A stretch of DNA of 64,000 bases from Cephalotus follicularis. Lineage: Eukaryota > Streptophyta > Magnoliopsida > Oxalidales > Cephalotaceae. The notes below the pieces were generated by a model. It was not told the DNA's origin. It saw only the letters and a program-made list of their open reading frames with translations, and ran no database searches. Position numbers and translations under genes: made by a program. The stretch is taken from contig BDDD01000126.1 of NCBI GenBank assembly GCA_001972305.1, positions 310,001 through 374,000 on the forward strand. Reading direction: 5' to 3'. Positions 46,785-57,642 of this stretch are shown here, piece by piece. Position 1 is the first letter of the stretch; each line of letters starts with the position of its first letter.

Positions 46785-47080
46785 CCCCAAGGGAGCACCT
46801 AGGTCTAAAGCTTCCTAAGCCTCACGGAGGCTAATCTTCAAGAAAGAAAATCAACACAAGCCAAGGTCTCACGCAGACCAGCCAAACAGGCGTTCAAAAA
46901 AGCCTCCTTCCGAGGAGCCCACCAAAAGCCTCCTTCCGAGGAGCACACAAAAGCCTCCTTCCGAGGAGCCCACAAAAAGCCTCCTTCCGAGGAGCACGCA
47001 AAAGACTCCTTCCGAGGAGCACCTATATCTATCATAAAGACTTCCAAGGAAGCACCAAGACTCCCAAGGGAGCAAACACT
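46785..47080 (+). repeat. Tandem hairpin boxes downstream of pol
   Basis: The core 46894-47024 has five units of about 26 bp of the type AAAGCCTCCTTCCGAGGAGC, each able to form a CTCC/GGAG stem. Looser units flank it (CCCCCAAGGGAGCAC at 46785, ACTTCCAAGGAAGCACC and ACTCCCAAGGGAGC at 47040-47075). The array occupies the position of the hairpin array in the deleted Tat-like element, with different stem bases. An RNA-level role (packaging, export or stability) is possible but unproven. Confidence 0.75.
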
Positions 47081-47887
47081 GGTTGGCAACACCATGAGAA
47101 CTTGTTCAACCAGGCCTAAAGTCGTGACTTGAAAGGCGAATCCAAGAGAACTCGCAACGATCAAGCTCGTCGGACTGAGCACTTTAATACAAGTGTCTCC
47201 AAGTGGACTGAAAGCTCAGCCGACCTATCCTAATAACTCTTAGGTCAGACGATACTCTCCTCGGCAAACCCGTGAGAACTTGTCCAAGCAGACCAAGAGC
47301 TCAAAGTATGAGCATGAAGATTTTGCGAAGATTGAGTTACTGTCAAACTAAAGTACTCTCAAACGCAAAGGGTCCCACGAGGACTGTCAAAGCTTCAGTG
47401 ACCTCGCCCACCAAAGGTTAGTAATTTGAGCTAGGTTAAAAGTTCTAAGGAACTAATTGAAGATAAAGTTTGAGAAGGCAAGGCCCATTTTCGCTTATGC
47501 TTTTGTCAAGTTACTTAAGCCTTTTTGGAGTTAGTTGCTTATTTATGCGAGAAATCCGAGGTCACAGCAAGTATAAAATTCCTAAGGGAGTTGTCAATTG
47601 AAGATAAAGTCCGAGAAGGCAAAGCCTCTCTTACTTAAAACCTTTGATAAGTTACTTAAGTTCTTTTGAAGATTAAATGCTCACTTATGTGAAGAGTCAG
47701 AGGTTATTATGAAGACAAAATTCCTAAGGGAAATATTAACAAGTTCAAGAAGGCAGAGATTAACCACGACACTTAGCAGAAAAATTTAAATGCAAGATCA
47801 GAGAATGAGAAAAGAGTTTCCTTTATTGATATTCAAGAAGATTACAAGAAGAGAAGCTAAAAACTATTACAAGGATAAAGCCAAAAA
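47081..47887 (+). other. Spacer between hairpin array and antisense gene
   Basis: No gene on either strand. A diverged direct repeat pair (AATTGAAGATAAAGTYYGAG at about 47456 and 47595) and the T/A-rich segment 47800-47880, which would be the 3' untranslated region of the antisense gene. Confidence 0.5.
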
Positions 47888-50347
47888 TTAAGGCTGAGGA
47901 GCATCTTCTTTCTCAGCCGAGGGATCTTCAGGAGGAGGTGGAGGAGGAAAGAAGTCAGCAACAGAGGGAAGAGGAGGACTTCCTAGGCCAGCGAAGGGGT
48001 CCTCTGGAGCATGAGAAGAATGAAGAGCAGGGGGAACGGTTGCCGGTTCAGAGGAGCTAGCAGGATCCTCAGCAAGAATGACCACTTCTGGAGAAGTAGG
48101 AGTTGATATCTCACCCACGGGGGCAGCCGAGGCCTCTTCCGCCAACCTCTGACGGACCCTGTCCTCCACCGCATCAATCCCCTCAGGGTAGAAGTCAAAT
48201 GCATTGGCAGAGTCATAATACACCACCTCATCCAAAGGGAACTCAGGCTTCAGAGAAGCGACCCAATTCCGACAGGCATAGAAGCCTCGACGAAAGTACT
48301 CGGCCGCTTCCGAGAACACTGCTTCATCGAACTCAGCCGAGCTCTTAAACTCCTCCACCGAGGACTTCAACAACTCCTTGAACTCCTCCGAGTTCTTGAA
48401 GTCGGCCATGGCCTGATGTTGTTCCTTTCTCAGCTGCTCCTTCTCCTTCCTCTGCTGCCGCTCAAGCTTGACCACCAGATCATCATTTCTATCCTCGGCC
48501 CGTTTCAGCTTGGCCTCCAGCCTCTCCTTCTCAGCCTTCATCTCCTCAAAGGCCTCAGCTGCTTGTTTCTTTTCCTCGGCCAAGGATTCCTGAGCCTTCA
48601 GAACCTCGTTCAGTTGGGCTTGGGCCGAGCGAGCAGTTTTTTCTAAGGTGGCCATGCTCGACCTCAGCTCTCGGTCCCTGGCCACAACTGCACAGAAGTT
48701 GTCCACAAGTAGATGAGTGTTGTTCAGAGACTGTCAGAGAAGTAAAAAGTGTTAGACATTATAAAAAACTGAAGTGCAAGAAAAATCAAGGTGACTGAGG
48801 AAGAGATCAGTTACCCTCAGGTGGCTCTTCAGACAAAGGGTCGCCAAATCTTCATTGGTCTATCTTTGCCTCGCCTCCATCTCCTGGGGCAAGAAGACCA
48901 GCTGGCTGAGTCTCTGGGCAACCCCCGGACCGTTCAGGTTTAAATGGTCACACTCCATGCCATCAAACCCATCAAGCAGCTCGTCCATCGTCAGAGATGG
49001 AGGAAAAATTATCGGATCCTGGGAGCTGGATCCGAGGGTAGCAACGTCCTCGACCTCCCGCACCTTCTCGGTGCCATCCACAGCTTTACCCTTCCTGCTC
49101 CTCTTCGACAGAGAAGCGTGTTCAGAGGAAGGGGCGGAATCAGCCGGCCTCTTGTTGGCCTCTTTCCTCTTCTCGGTCGTAGCCACCGACACCCTAGCAG
49201 AAGGAGGAGGAGGAGGTGTCTTGGTCGGCGGCCTTGCCTTCTCGGTCACAGGGGCCTTTTCCTTAGACTTTGACCCAGTAGGTGCAGGGGTCTTCCTCTG
49301 ATTAGTGGCCTTCATAATGGCAGAGAAGTCACGGCGAGGAGGCATTGCTGAAAGAAGACGAGAAAGTCAGAGTCAGAGATCAAAAAATGCAGAAATTAGT
49401 GAAAACAGAATAGAAGAAACGGAGGAGACAGATTTTATACAATTTGGTTCAGACATTGGGGGCAGAGGACTATTGTGCTCTCCCTCTCCCTCTGATTCTT
49501 CCTCCTCAGACCCGTCCGAGGAGGATTCCTGTCCGAGGACCACACTTAGTCCTGCCTGGACCAGGCGACCCTCGGTTATGGTGGAGTTAACATCCTCTGG
49601 CTCAAGGGCCAGAAGCTTACTAAGTCCTATTTTTTCAGCCGAGGACAGACGAGATTTTTGGTTCAGAGTTTTAACGTCCAAGGACGTGCACCAGGGAGAA
49701 GGAATAAACCCTTCAAAGTCCTTTATCAAAAAGTATTTCCTCCTCCAGTTTTTTATTGATTGGGTAGGGTTGAGAAGAAGTTTTTTCACCCCAGAACGGG
49801 ACTTGAAAAAATACCCGATTGTTTTGGGGGTGGCCGAGATGACATGAAACTCCTTGAAGAGATTCACAGTGGCCTCAACCTCGGACTCTATACACTTAAC
49901 TAGGAAACCTATCAGGAAGCCCCAAGACTGAGGTTGAAGAAGAGAAGGATGAAGACTAAAGCTAAGGAGAACCGAGATGGCAAAGGAGGGGACAGGGACC
50001 CTCAGTCCATGGGCAAGGGCCCCTTCGAAGACCACAAAGAGGCCTTCTCGGCTCTCAGTGACTATCCGAGGATCCCTGGGAAGATTGAAGGTCAACCCAC
50101 GAGGGAAATTGTACTTTCTGGTAAGCTTTTTGACCTCGGCTTGACTAAGTTTACTCAAACCAAAGACACAATACTCAGGCAGAGGATTGGCCTCAGCAGT
50201 GGGTGCATCAGGGTCACCCACCACATCCCCTAGGTTACCTTCCACATAACGTGGCCTTTCAGCAGGGGGAACCACCATAGCTAGGGGCTCAACGGACAGG
50301 GGAGTAGAAGAAGAAGAAGACCCAACAGAAAGTTCTTGACTAGCCAT
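47888..50347 (-). pseudogene. Antisense accessory gene of the Tat element (putative gypsy-type transposon domain), three exon-like parts
   Basis: Reads against gag-pol. Exon 1 is about 50347-49441, starting MASQELSVGSSSSSTPLSV. Its domain runs KLTRKYNFPRGLTFNLPRD ... REGLFVVFEGALAHGLRVPV ... SWGFLIGFLVKCIESEVEAT and resembles the 'putative gypsy type transposon' family (PF04195) known from plant gypsy antisense ORFs. A GT donor (GTATAAAATC) follows, and the acceptor TTCTTTCAG opens exon 2 (49347-about 48815) in frame, with PPRRDFS, proline-rich and basic (KRSRKGK) stretches. Exon 3 (about 48731-47888) is a long charged coiled coil with an acidic proline-rich end. A TAG at 48862 and a one-base frame conflict at the start of exon 3 suggest this copy is broken. 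Function unknown. Confidence 0.7.
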
Positions 50348-50533
50348 CTCTTAAAAGTTGAAGAAGAAAACAATCTGGGAAAACAAAGAAGCTGACAGGA
50401 ACTTACCAAAGTTTTTGATTCGAAGGGTTGAAGAAGAAGGGAACTGAAAACACTGCAGATGTAAGCTCTCAAAAAAGCACTATGAGTTTTGAAGGTTGAA
50501 GAAGCGAAAGGTGTGATGAGTGAAGAACAAAAG

Positions 50534-50542
50534 CTTTTATAG
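50534..50542 (-). promoter_or_regulatory. Candidate TATA box of the antisense gene
   Basis: Minus-strand CTATAAAAG, about 190 bases upstream of the ATG at 50347, with a purine-poor leader between. It lies outside the LTR, so the antisense gene appears to have its own promoter. Confidence 0.5.
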
Positions 50543-50930
50543 GCCCCTTCCTCGGATCCTGGCCCTCCACCTCGCATAAGATCTAACGGTGAGAAGACAG
50601 ACTGTCAAATCAGGCGCGGAAAACGAAGAGGCAAAGGCGGGAGTTGCTCTGTGCATGCCACGTGTGAAGCGTACTAAGTCCGCAACTTAAAGGATAATGA
50701 TGACGGTTCGCTACTCTAGGCCTATTGATAAGATTGATGGCAAACCAAAGGGCAAGCCTTAGTCCTCGGTTCAGGCAGACCAGATTATGTGTCAGAGGAA
50801 CAACAAGGGTAACACTCTCGGTCTCAGCCCATCTATACAAGGAAAGGCCAACAGAAAATATTGCAGAGGAGTATTGCCCGGGCCAAGGCTCTCAACTCTG
50901 ATCCTCCTCCTCTGACCAAGGTCAGAGAAC

Positions 50931-50948
50931 AAGGACCAGGGGGGCATA
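50931..50948 (+). other. Polypurine tract of the Tat element
   Basis: AAGGACCAGGGGGGCATA directly before the 3' LTR start TGATGGAGG. Confidence 0.85.
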
Positions 50949-51847
50949 TGATGGAGGAAAAATATGTTTATAAAAACGAGGACAGGTGTCTACAGTAGAC
51001 TTGACCAGCTGTCCGTCAGGGGTTACAATCTTGACAAACAGGCCGTGCCGAGGAGCGCATACATGACAAAGGATATCCTTCTCGGACCAAGAGCCGAGGA
51101 TCATTATTTTTTTAGGACAACACACTGAGACCACAAGTCCGAGGTCACTCCTCGGACTCAAAGGCAGAAGACTATAGCCACGGTGTAAGGGCCGAGGACT
51201 CCCTCGGCCCAAAGTATCTACCAGGCGGAGAACAGGAGGAACTCCCTCCACGGCACAGAAACTGAGAAGCTCCTTCTCGGACATTTTCAAGTTAGTTTGG
51301 TTCTCGGACCAAAGAGGACCGTGACCACTGCAGCAGTATCACAACCAATTTACTCTATCATCCTATAATGGTGGACCTCAGCCTTGTCTACGGGATAAGG
51401 CTATCATCTTCACCAGATTTAGTGGGATCCGTACTTATCCAAATGAAGAAGTAGTGATATATCCAACTACTTAAGGAAACAGCGAGATTGTAGGCGGAGA
51501 TCAAGGGAATGATCGAGATCCTCGGCATTTCCCTAGGGGATAATGATTACATCCGAATTACACGCTCTATCAGTTACCAAACTCCACTATAAATACAAGT
51601 TCAACATACTGAACAAATGTCAACAATTTTTACATTCAAGAGAGTATTATTTCATCTACACCTTGTCTAACTTGAGCGTCTGAGTGTCCCCGGGAGAACA
51701 ACCTCCTGGACATCCACCATTTTTGTTACCTTATGCAGGTGTCCGAGATCAACCTTCTTCCTCAGGGCATCAGTGACAAGCGTTTCTCTCTACAAATCAA
51801 AGTTCTCCACGTAGGATACTGTTGAGAGAAGGATTTCTGCATCAACA
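50949..51847 (+). repeat. 3' LTR of the Tat element
   Basis: 899 bp, same ends and length as the 5' LTR, no indels. About 16 substitutions by eye, roughly 12 of them transitions. Confidence 0.93.
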
Positions 51848-51852
51848 GAAAG

Positions 51853-53052
51853 AAAATGACAAATTTAAATAGGGTGCTTTGTTTCAGCTGCTAGCAACGT
51901 CTGAATTTTTTTTTTTTTAAATAAAGTTGAATAGATTAAAATGCCCCCTTAAAAACACGTCAAAAGTATGAAATCGTTTTCACCATAAGAAGGGACAAGC
52001 TACTTAAAGGCGAAATCATAAAAATCAATTGCCTCCGAGTGGATGAAGACCTTTACCAGTTGAGCTCATACCTTAACCTTATTAGTATATGCAAAAAATA
52101 ATATATAAATTTGATTTGTCAACTGATTTATATTATTATTATTATCAATTATAAATTATAATTTTATTATTGATTAACGTATTAAGTAATTAAAATATAA
52201 AGAAAAATAAAGAAATAGATATTAAAAATTAAATAAAAACAACGATAATTTTAAAAGTAAATATTATTTATTTTACTATTGTCTCTTTAATTGTTTCAAT
52301 TTGTATTTACAAATTACAATAGTAATTTAACTAAATATTTTTAATAAATTCATATATTATCCTAAATTTAAAATAAGATTATTAAACAATAATAATAGTT
52401 ATATGATAGTTTAGTTAAGCATGTGAATATTAATATTTTTTATTTAATATTTAACTGTATAGTAAACATAATTCAAATCAATTAATCATAACATGATTAT
52501 TTAGTTAAACGGATAAATATTACTATTTTTATTATTATTCAATTATTGACAATAATTCAAATAAATTACTTTTAAAAATTTTGTCGTGAAATATTATTAA
52601 TTAATACTTTAAAAAAACTCTAATATGTATCTTAATTGATACAAGATCTTGTATCTGTTAAGCAATATATTAGAGTATTTTCTAAATTTTTTTTAACATA
52701 TATAGGTTTTCTAATATATAAATATAATCATAAATATTCATCAAGAGTTTTATAATAAATCAGTAGTATCATTTGATTTAATTTTTTATCAATTTGGGCT
52801 ATACTGTAAGATTTATAAACTTAAATTGTCCGCTAATTTGTGTTGTTAAAACTATAAATTATATATTTTTATTAATTATACAGTAAATAATTAAAACATA
52901 AATTATAGTAATGACTATTTAATTAAATTATTCTAATAAAATTATATATTATCCAAGAAACTGAAAATAAGATTATTAAAATATTATATAAATATTAATT
53001 ATATAGAATAATAAGAACTATAGTTACATGATAATATAGTTAAATACACAAA
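51853..53052. other. Very AT-rich intergenic region
   Basis: No gene or element recognised. 52085-53050 is extremely AT-rich with TTATTATTATTATT-like simple sequence. It could be old decayed transposon sequence. Confidence 0.4.
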
Positions 53053-53991
53053 TAGCCTCGTTGTTGAAGCGCTTTATGTACTCACGAAGACTTTTACCTA
53101 TCTTTTGTTGAATAGCCATCAAGAAAGTAGATATTTTTTGGTGACGTCGCATGCTGACGAAGTGATTAACGAACTATTTGCCCAATTGACTGAAGGGCGC
53201 GATGGAGCCTAAAGGGAGCTTTGAATACCAGACTCGTGCGGCCTTTTTCAACATTGGAGGAAAGGCCCTACACATGATCGTATTCGGGGCCATCTACAAC
53301 AACATTATGACTTTAAACGTCTTTATATGGTCAACTGGATCTCCAGTTCCATCATATTGGTCAATGGCGGACATCTAGAAACCTTTTGGGAGAGGGTAAT
53401 CAATAATTGCCTTGGTGAAGAGTGGTTCATCATCTGGCTAGTAATCATATTTTTTGTCTTTGATTAAATCGTCGAGTTTCTTAGCCATCTCATCTACTGT
53501 TAATCAACATCGGTCCTATTGGATGCTCGGGGTCTGGCTCTGACGAGATTAACATCCCAACTGCGTCCCTCAGGGCTGGAGACAGAGTCAGAAAAGTCAT
53601 CATGCCTTTGCTGGAGTTGAGGTCTAGAGCCATGGGGTCTTGTTTCCGGCCTTCTATGAACATTTTCCACGAGTTAGGCCACTTGAGCCATAAGAGTTGC
53701 CATCTGCGCTTTCATCTCATGGAATTCGACGGCGTTCGCAGAGGGCTGAAGGGCTGGTTGGTGTCGGGATTCGGCGTCATTATGGTCGGCGTTGTTTGAA
53801 TGAGAGAGAGATTGATTACGAGCAAGAGAAAGGTCTTCGGGCTCATCGTTACGAGGGTTGTGTTCTGCCTGCAAGGGTTGAGTTTCGTCTACTGGATCAT
53901 TTTACTAGTATTTCCCTTCCTCGCCATGGTTCCATTTCAGATGAGTAGGAATACGATAATTGACGATCGCTTCCCACAGACAGTGCCAATC
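53053..53991 (-). pseudogene. Ty3/gypsy gag fragment, truncated
   Basis: On the minus strand, after a primer-like site GATTGGCACTGTCTGTGGGA (about 53991-53972), a gag start is followed by the retrotransposon gag domain: YDGTGDPVDHIKTFK-type sequence around 53350-53300, then FPPMLKKAARVWYSKLP (about 53260-53200), QLGK.FVNHF and SLREYIKRFN near 53065. Several stops. No protease or pol follows: the match ends abruptly at about 53053 in AT-rich sequence. It is a different, older gypsy lineage from the element at 40013, judged by the primer region and gag. Confidence 0.75.
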
Positions 53992-54365
53992 TGTGGTCGC
54001 AAAAATCTAGAATTTGTCAGCAATCGTTGATTCACGAAACCTGCAAAACAAAAAAGAGAAATCGAAAGGTTACCGAAGTCAGCTCCAGGGGACTCTCCAA
54101 TGCTTAAATCAGATGAGGTAAGTTAAGAAAGGGTGAAAATAGTGTATGAGATGATGATTTCGTACCTGAAGGTCCCTTTTTTTATATTGGCTTGTAGTCG
54201 AGTTTTAGCGTACTTCGACTTGTGGAATCCTAGCTGAACTCGTAAACAGAGTTGTGATCGAAGTCATGAGTTTAATTCTTGATTAGGTTGATAACTGTCT
54301 TGATGTGAAGTTTGGATAACCTTGATGTCCAACAAAGAGGTTTCCGATCAGGATTCTAGTCTTTA
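53992..54365 (-). repeat. Gypsy LTR, proximal part, split by CACTA copy 2
   Basis: Plus strand starts TGTGGTCGCAAAAATC next to the primer site. A TATA-like CCAATATAAAAAAAGG lies on the minus strand at about 54175-54190. The LTR is interrupted at 54365 and resumes at 61137, ending ACCTCA at 61225, which pairs with TGTGGT at the start with one mismatch. Reassembled length about 460 bp. Confidence 0.65.
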
Positions 54366-54378
54366 CACTACAAGAAAA
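54366..54378 (+). repeat. CACTA terminal inverted repeat, left end of copy 2
   Basis: CACTACAAGAAAA, identical to the end of copy 1 at 4056; TTA duplication immediately outside. Confidence 0.93.
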
Positions 54379-54550
54379 CAGGGCAACGACAAGAGCAAAT
54401 GGCAAGGGCGCGGCCAGGGTACCGTAATCCCCTCGTCGTTGAACATTTTTTTAAATAAAAGTCATGGCGAGGGCACTGTTGCCCTAACCATGCCCTCTCC
54501 ATGCTAGGATTGACGGCTAGGGAACTTATTGCCCTCGCCATGCCCTCGTC

Positions 54551-55300
54551 GTTGCCTTTACCTACATACCTGGCACTTTCTTTTTTTTCTTCCTCTCTCT
54601 ATTTTTTACTCTCTCTTTTATCCCTCCCTACCGCCGCTCTGTCTCTCTCCTTGCTCTCCAAACACAATCGCAAGCTCTCACACTCCAAGCTCTAGATCCA
54701 ACCTTCCATCTTCAAATCCAGATATTGATTTCTATATCTAACCTTTATATTTTTGTTATATATATTGTATTTGTATTTATATAGATATATAAATATTGTA
54801 CCGTATTTATAATTATATATATACACTGTCTTTATATATATAAATATATACATTGTTTTTATTCATAAAAATCATTTTAATCGTTTCTTAAATATAATTG
54901 AAAACCTTATATTCCCGTTCATGATTCGTTCAATAGGAGTGAATCATGAATTGCCAGTTCGGACAATTCTCGCATATGTGCGTCCACAGTAGGATATATC
55001 GTTATTTTGTGTACATAGTTTTATTCAAGAAAGTTTCGGTTACAGTCCTTAAACATATTTCTCAGATGCATAATTAAACCGATTAATTCAGTTTAATTCA
55101 TGTATTTGAGAAACCATGGGGAGATGCTGCCAAAATTTTCTCAGAGTGAACTATGCACGTGGGATAACGATATTAGTGAAGGTACGTAGTCGGGAAGGGG
55201 ATAAGGCGATACCTTTTAGAGTTAGGTGGTGAGATACACTTCAGTAAATGCATTTTGAGAAAAGAATACTTGAATCTAACAATCTTCTACCCTACTTGTA
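54551..55300 (+). other. 5' leader of CACTA copy 2
   Basis: Non-coding. A TC-rich stretch (54585-54700), TATA/TA-rich microsatellite-like sequence (54760-54860), and from about 54920 sequence shared with copy 1. Likely promoter and 5' untranslated region of the transposase gene. Confidence 0.55.
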
Positions 55301-55305
55301 GAAAA

Positions 55306-56516
55306 ATATCTGAGGACAGGAGATGGATGAGTAAACGAGTTGTGCGGGGGTTACTAATGAAGGAATTTAACAGGGATGTGCTCGCTTTCTTAGATTTTGT
55401 ATTCTCAAACGAAGAGTTTGTCTGGAATAGTACTATAAAATGTCCTTATAACCGTTGCAAGTCAAGGGCGTTTGGCACTCGATCTGAAGTGCGGTTACAT
55501 TTGTTGAAGAATGGTTTCACCCCCCATTACACGTTGCGGGATCAACATGGGGAAATGAGGGAATGTCGTCAGGCTGCAGTAGAGCAGCCAAACCCCTCGG
55601 GTCCTAGCAATACTTTTGTTGATCTCGTAATGGATGCTAGGGGGTTCGAGTTTGATACTTGTGAACATGAAGAGATGGCCGATGAACTTTCAAATCCCAA
55701 AGCAAAGAAGTTTTATGACCTGCTTAAGGATGCAGATGAAGCATTGTGGAATGGCTGTAAAAAACACACCAAACTGTCTATGATGACGCAATTCATGAAT
55801 GTCAAGTCCAAGTATAGGATTCCTAACGAAGGGGGTGAGGAAATTCTTCAGATCATTAAGAGCAGAATGCCTAAGGATGAGAAGTTGTAGAGTCTTATTA
55901 CATAGGGATTAGGCTACAAAAATATAGATGCATGTGCCAATGATTGTATGTTGTATCATGGGGATCAGCACAAATGTGCTACAGAGTGTCCAACATGTAA
56001 TCATCCTAGATTCAAACCTAGCGGTGGTGGAAAGAGAAAGAAACAGGCACCTTACAAGGTTTTGCATCACTTTCAGTGGCACCAAGACTTCAGAGGTTGT
56101 TTCAATCAGACAAAACATCTACTGATATGAGGTGGCATAGTAAAAAGATGAAGGATAACGACAGTGATGAAGTGGGAATGGTATACCCGGTTGACGGTGA
56201 AGCTTGGAAACACTTTGATATTACTTTTTCATCTTTTTCTGTAGAGGTTGGCAATGTTAAAATCGGAATAGCAACAGATGAGTTTTGTCATTTTGGGGTT
56301 AGTAGTAGTGTTTACTCTTGCTGACCTGTTTTTATTTTCCCATACAATCATCCACCTTGGTTGTGTATGACGAATCCATTCATGTTCTTGTCCTTGATTA
56401 TTCATGGACCAAAAAGCCCAGGGAAAGTTATTGATGTGTTTCTGCGTCCACTCGTTGATGAGTTGAAGATGTATAACTATAGGAAGAAGGCAATGACGAA
56501 CGCTGGTGTGCATTAG
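55306..56516 (+). pseudogene. CACTA TNP2 transposase, N-terminal part, core deleted
   Basis: The transposase-associated domain (EDRRWMSKRVVRGLLMKEFNR ... LRDQHGEMRE) spans about 55306-55560. The codon that is the start ATG in copy 1 is ATA here (55306-55308), so the start is lost. The frame stays open to a TAG at 55888, then shifts through HKCATECPTCNHPRFKPSGGGKRKKQAPYKVL (about 55965-56060), FQSDKTSTDMRWHSKKMKD ... VDGEAWKHFD (56097-56220) and PPWLCMTNPFMFLSLIIHGPKSPGKVIDVFLRPLVDELKM (about 56355-56470). Right after this the TNP2 core, DUF4218 and DUF4216 are missing and the sequence enters the second gene. Confidence 0.85.
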
Positions 56517-57427
56517 ATGAGCCCTGAGTGTAGGCAGCATGGCCCTGCAGAGATACCACAGCCAGTGTGGGATGAGATGGTGAACATGTGGATGTCCGAC
56601 GATTTGCAGAAGCGGACAAGAACAAATGCAGCCAATAGGGCGAACGAAGCACACACCACTTACACTGGCGGTAGTTACACGATGGAAAAACAATTTCAGA
56701 TTGGGGTAAGTAATAAACTTAATTTATAATTATGGTGCTTAATAAACTTAATTTGTGTTTCAAACTAATTCGAAATAGCATTTGACTTGCATGAGGCCAA
56801 GGGAAAACATACTGTGGTGGTATTTTACGACACTCATCGGAGGGCGGGGAATGATACTCTTCCACCTCCTATTATAATGGAGAGAATGGTGAGTCACAAA
56901 CTGAAATGAATATGTTAGCATATGTCAATCACTTAACTGATTAATCTTGTATTTTTTAATAGGAGAAGTACCGGACTGCTGCCAGGGCAGATACTGTGGA
57001 GGGGCCCGACGGTACTAGTAGGCCAGCTCCCTTCAATATCATGGCATGGACAGAGGCGACAGGAGGTCCGCAGAAGGACAAGATCCATGGATTAGGGAAC
57101 TACATGACTTCCACGAAGATGCTACCACAAGCACTTCGAGGTACTCAGTCGGTAGTGGGAAGTCAAAGTCGCCCATTCACTTCACAGCCATCAGAGGCCA
57201 GCCCAGGGACGGACGCAGGTGTTCGCGAGGAGGTCTCAGAGCTTCGCCAGCAGGTGTCCCAGGTGCAGACGACGTTGGAGAGTTTTATGGCTCAAATGAC
57301 TCATATGATGGCCACTCGGACAGGATCTCGGTCCAGACGCACACCATCTGATCAGAGTTCACCGCAGAACCGGTACCCCCCCTCCCAGCCATCTCCAGAC
57401 GTGGACGATAGCGATGATGAGTCGTAG
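56517..57427 (+). CDS. Second CACTA gene: plant transposase of the Ptta/En/Spm type (Transposase_24-like)
   Basis: Three exon-like pieces. A (56517-56705): MSPECRQHGPAEIPQPVWDE... then TRTNAANRANEAHTTYTGGS; a GTAAGT donor follows. B (56779-56888): FDLHEAKGKHTVVVFYDTHRRAG, then a GTGAGT donor. C (56963-57427): EKYRTAARADTVEGPDG..., NIMAWTEATGGPQKDKIHGLG, a coiled coil (VREEVSELRQQVSQVQTTLESF) and a Ser/Pro/Asp tail ending DDSDDES. This is the pattern of the DNA-binding accessory protein of plant CACTA elements (TNPA-like role inferred). B and C join in frame; A to B needs a one-base phase correction, so it may be broken or the splice site is misplaced. Confidence 0.75.
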
Positions 57428-57642
57428 TTTGTTGAGTTTGACACATTTTAAGATTGTTTGTAAACGTATTACACTTTTTATAAATATGCTATAAAGTTTA
57501 ATTACATTATTTTGTTAGCTTGATGTGAATGAAATGTGCCTTTGAGGAGTTATGGATGGAGTCCATTAGACAATTGTGAAATATAAACTGTTATTATGGC
57601 TACTGTTGAAAAATGAATTACAGGTTTTGCTTGGATATGTGG
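57428..57642 (+). other. 3' untranslated part of the second CACTA gene
   Basis: Non-coding continuation of the CACTA element up to the LTR-like insertion at 57643. Confidence 0.5.

Larger units (their letters stand above)
40013..51847 (+). mobile_element. Structurally complete Tat-lineage Ty3/gypsy retrotransposon
   Basis: 11,835 bp with two 899-bp LTRs and the perfect duplication GAAAG (40008-40012, 51848-51852). Order: 5' LTR, GTTGGCGCC-type primer site, gag-protease-RT-RNase H-second RNase H-integrase in one frame, hairpin repeat array, antisense gene, polypurine tract, 3' LTR. The second RNase H domain between RNase H and integrase, and the antisense gene, are diagnostic of the Tat lineage. 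The LTRs differ at about 16 of 899 positions (counted by eye), about 1.8%. With an assumed 1.3e-8 substitutions per site per year this is roughly 0.7 million years. Five stop codons in pol make this copy non-autonomous today. Confidence 0.95.
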
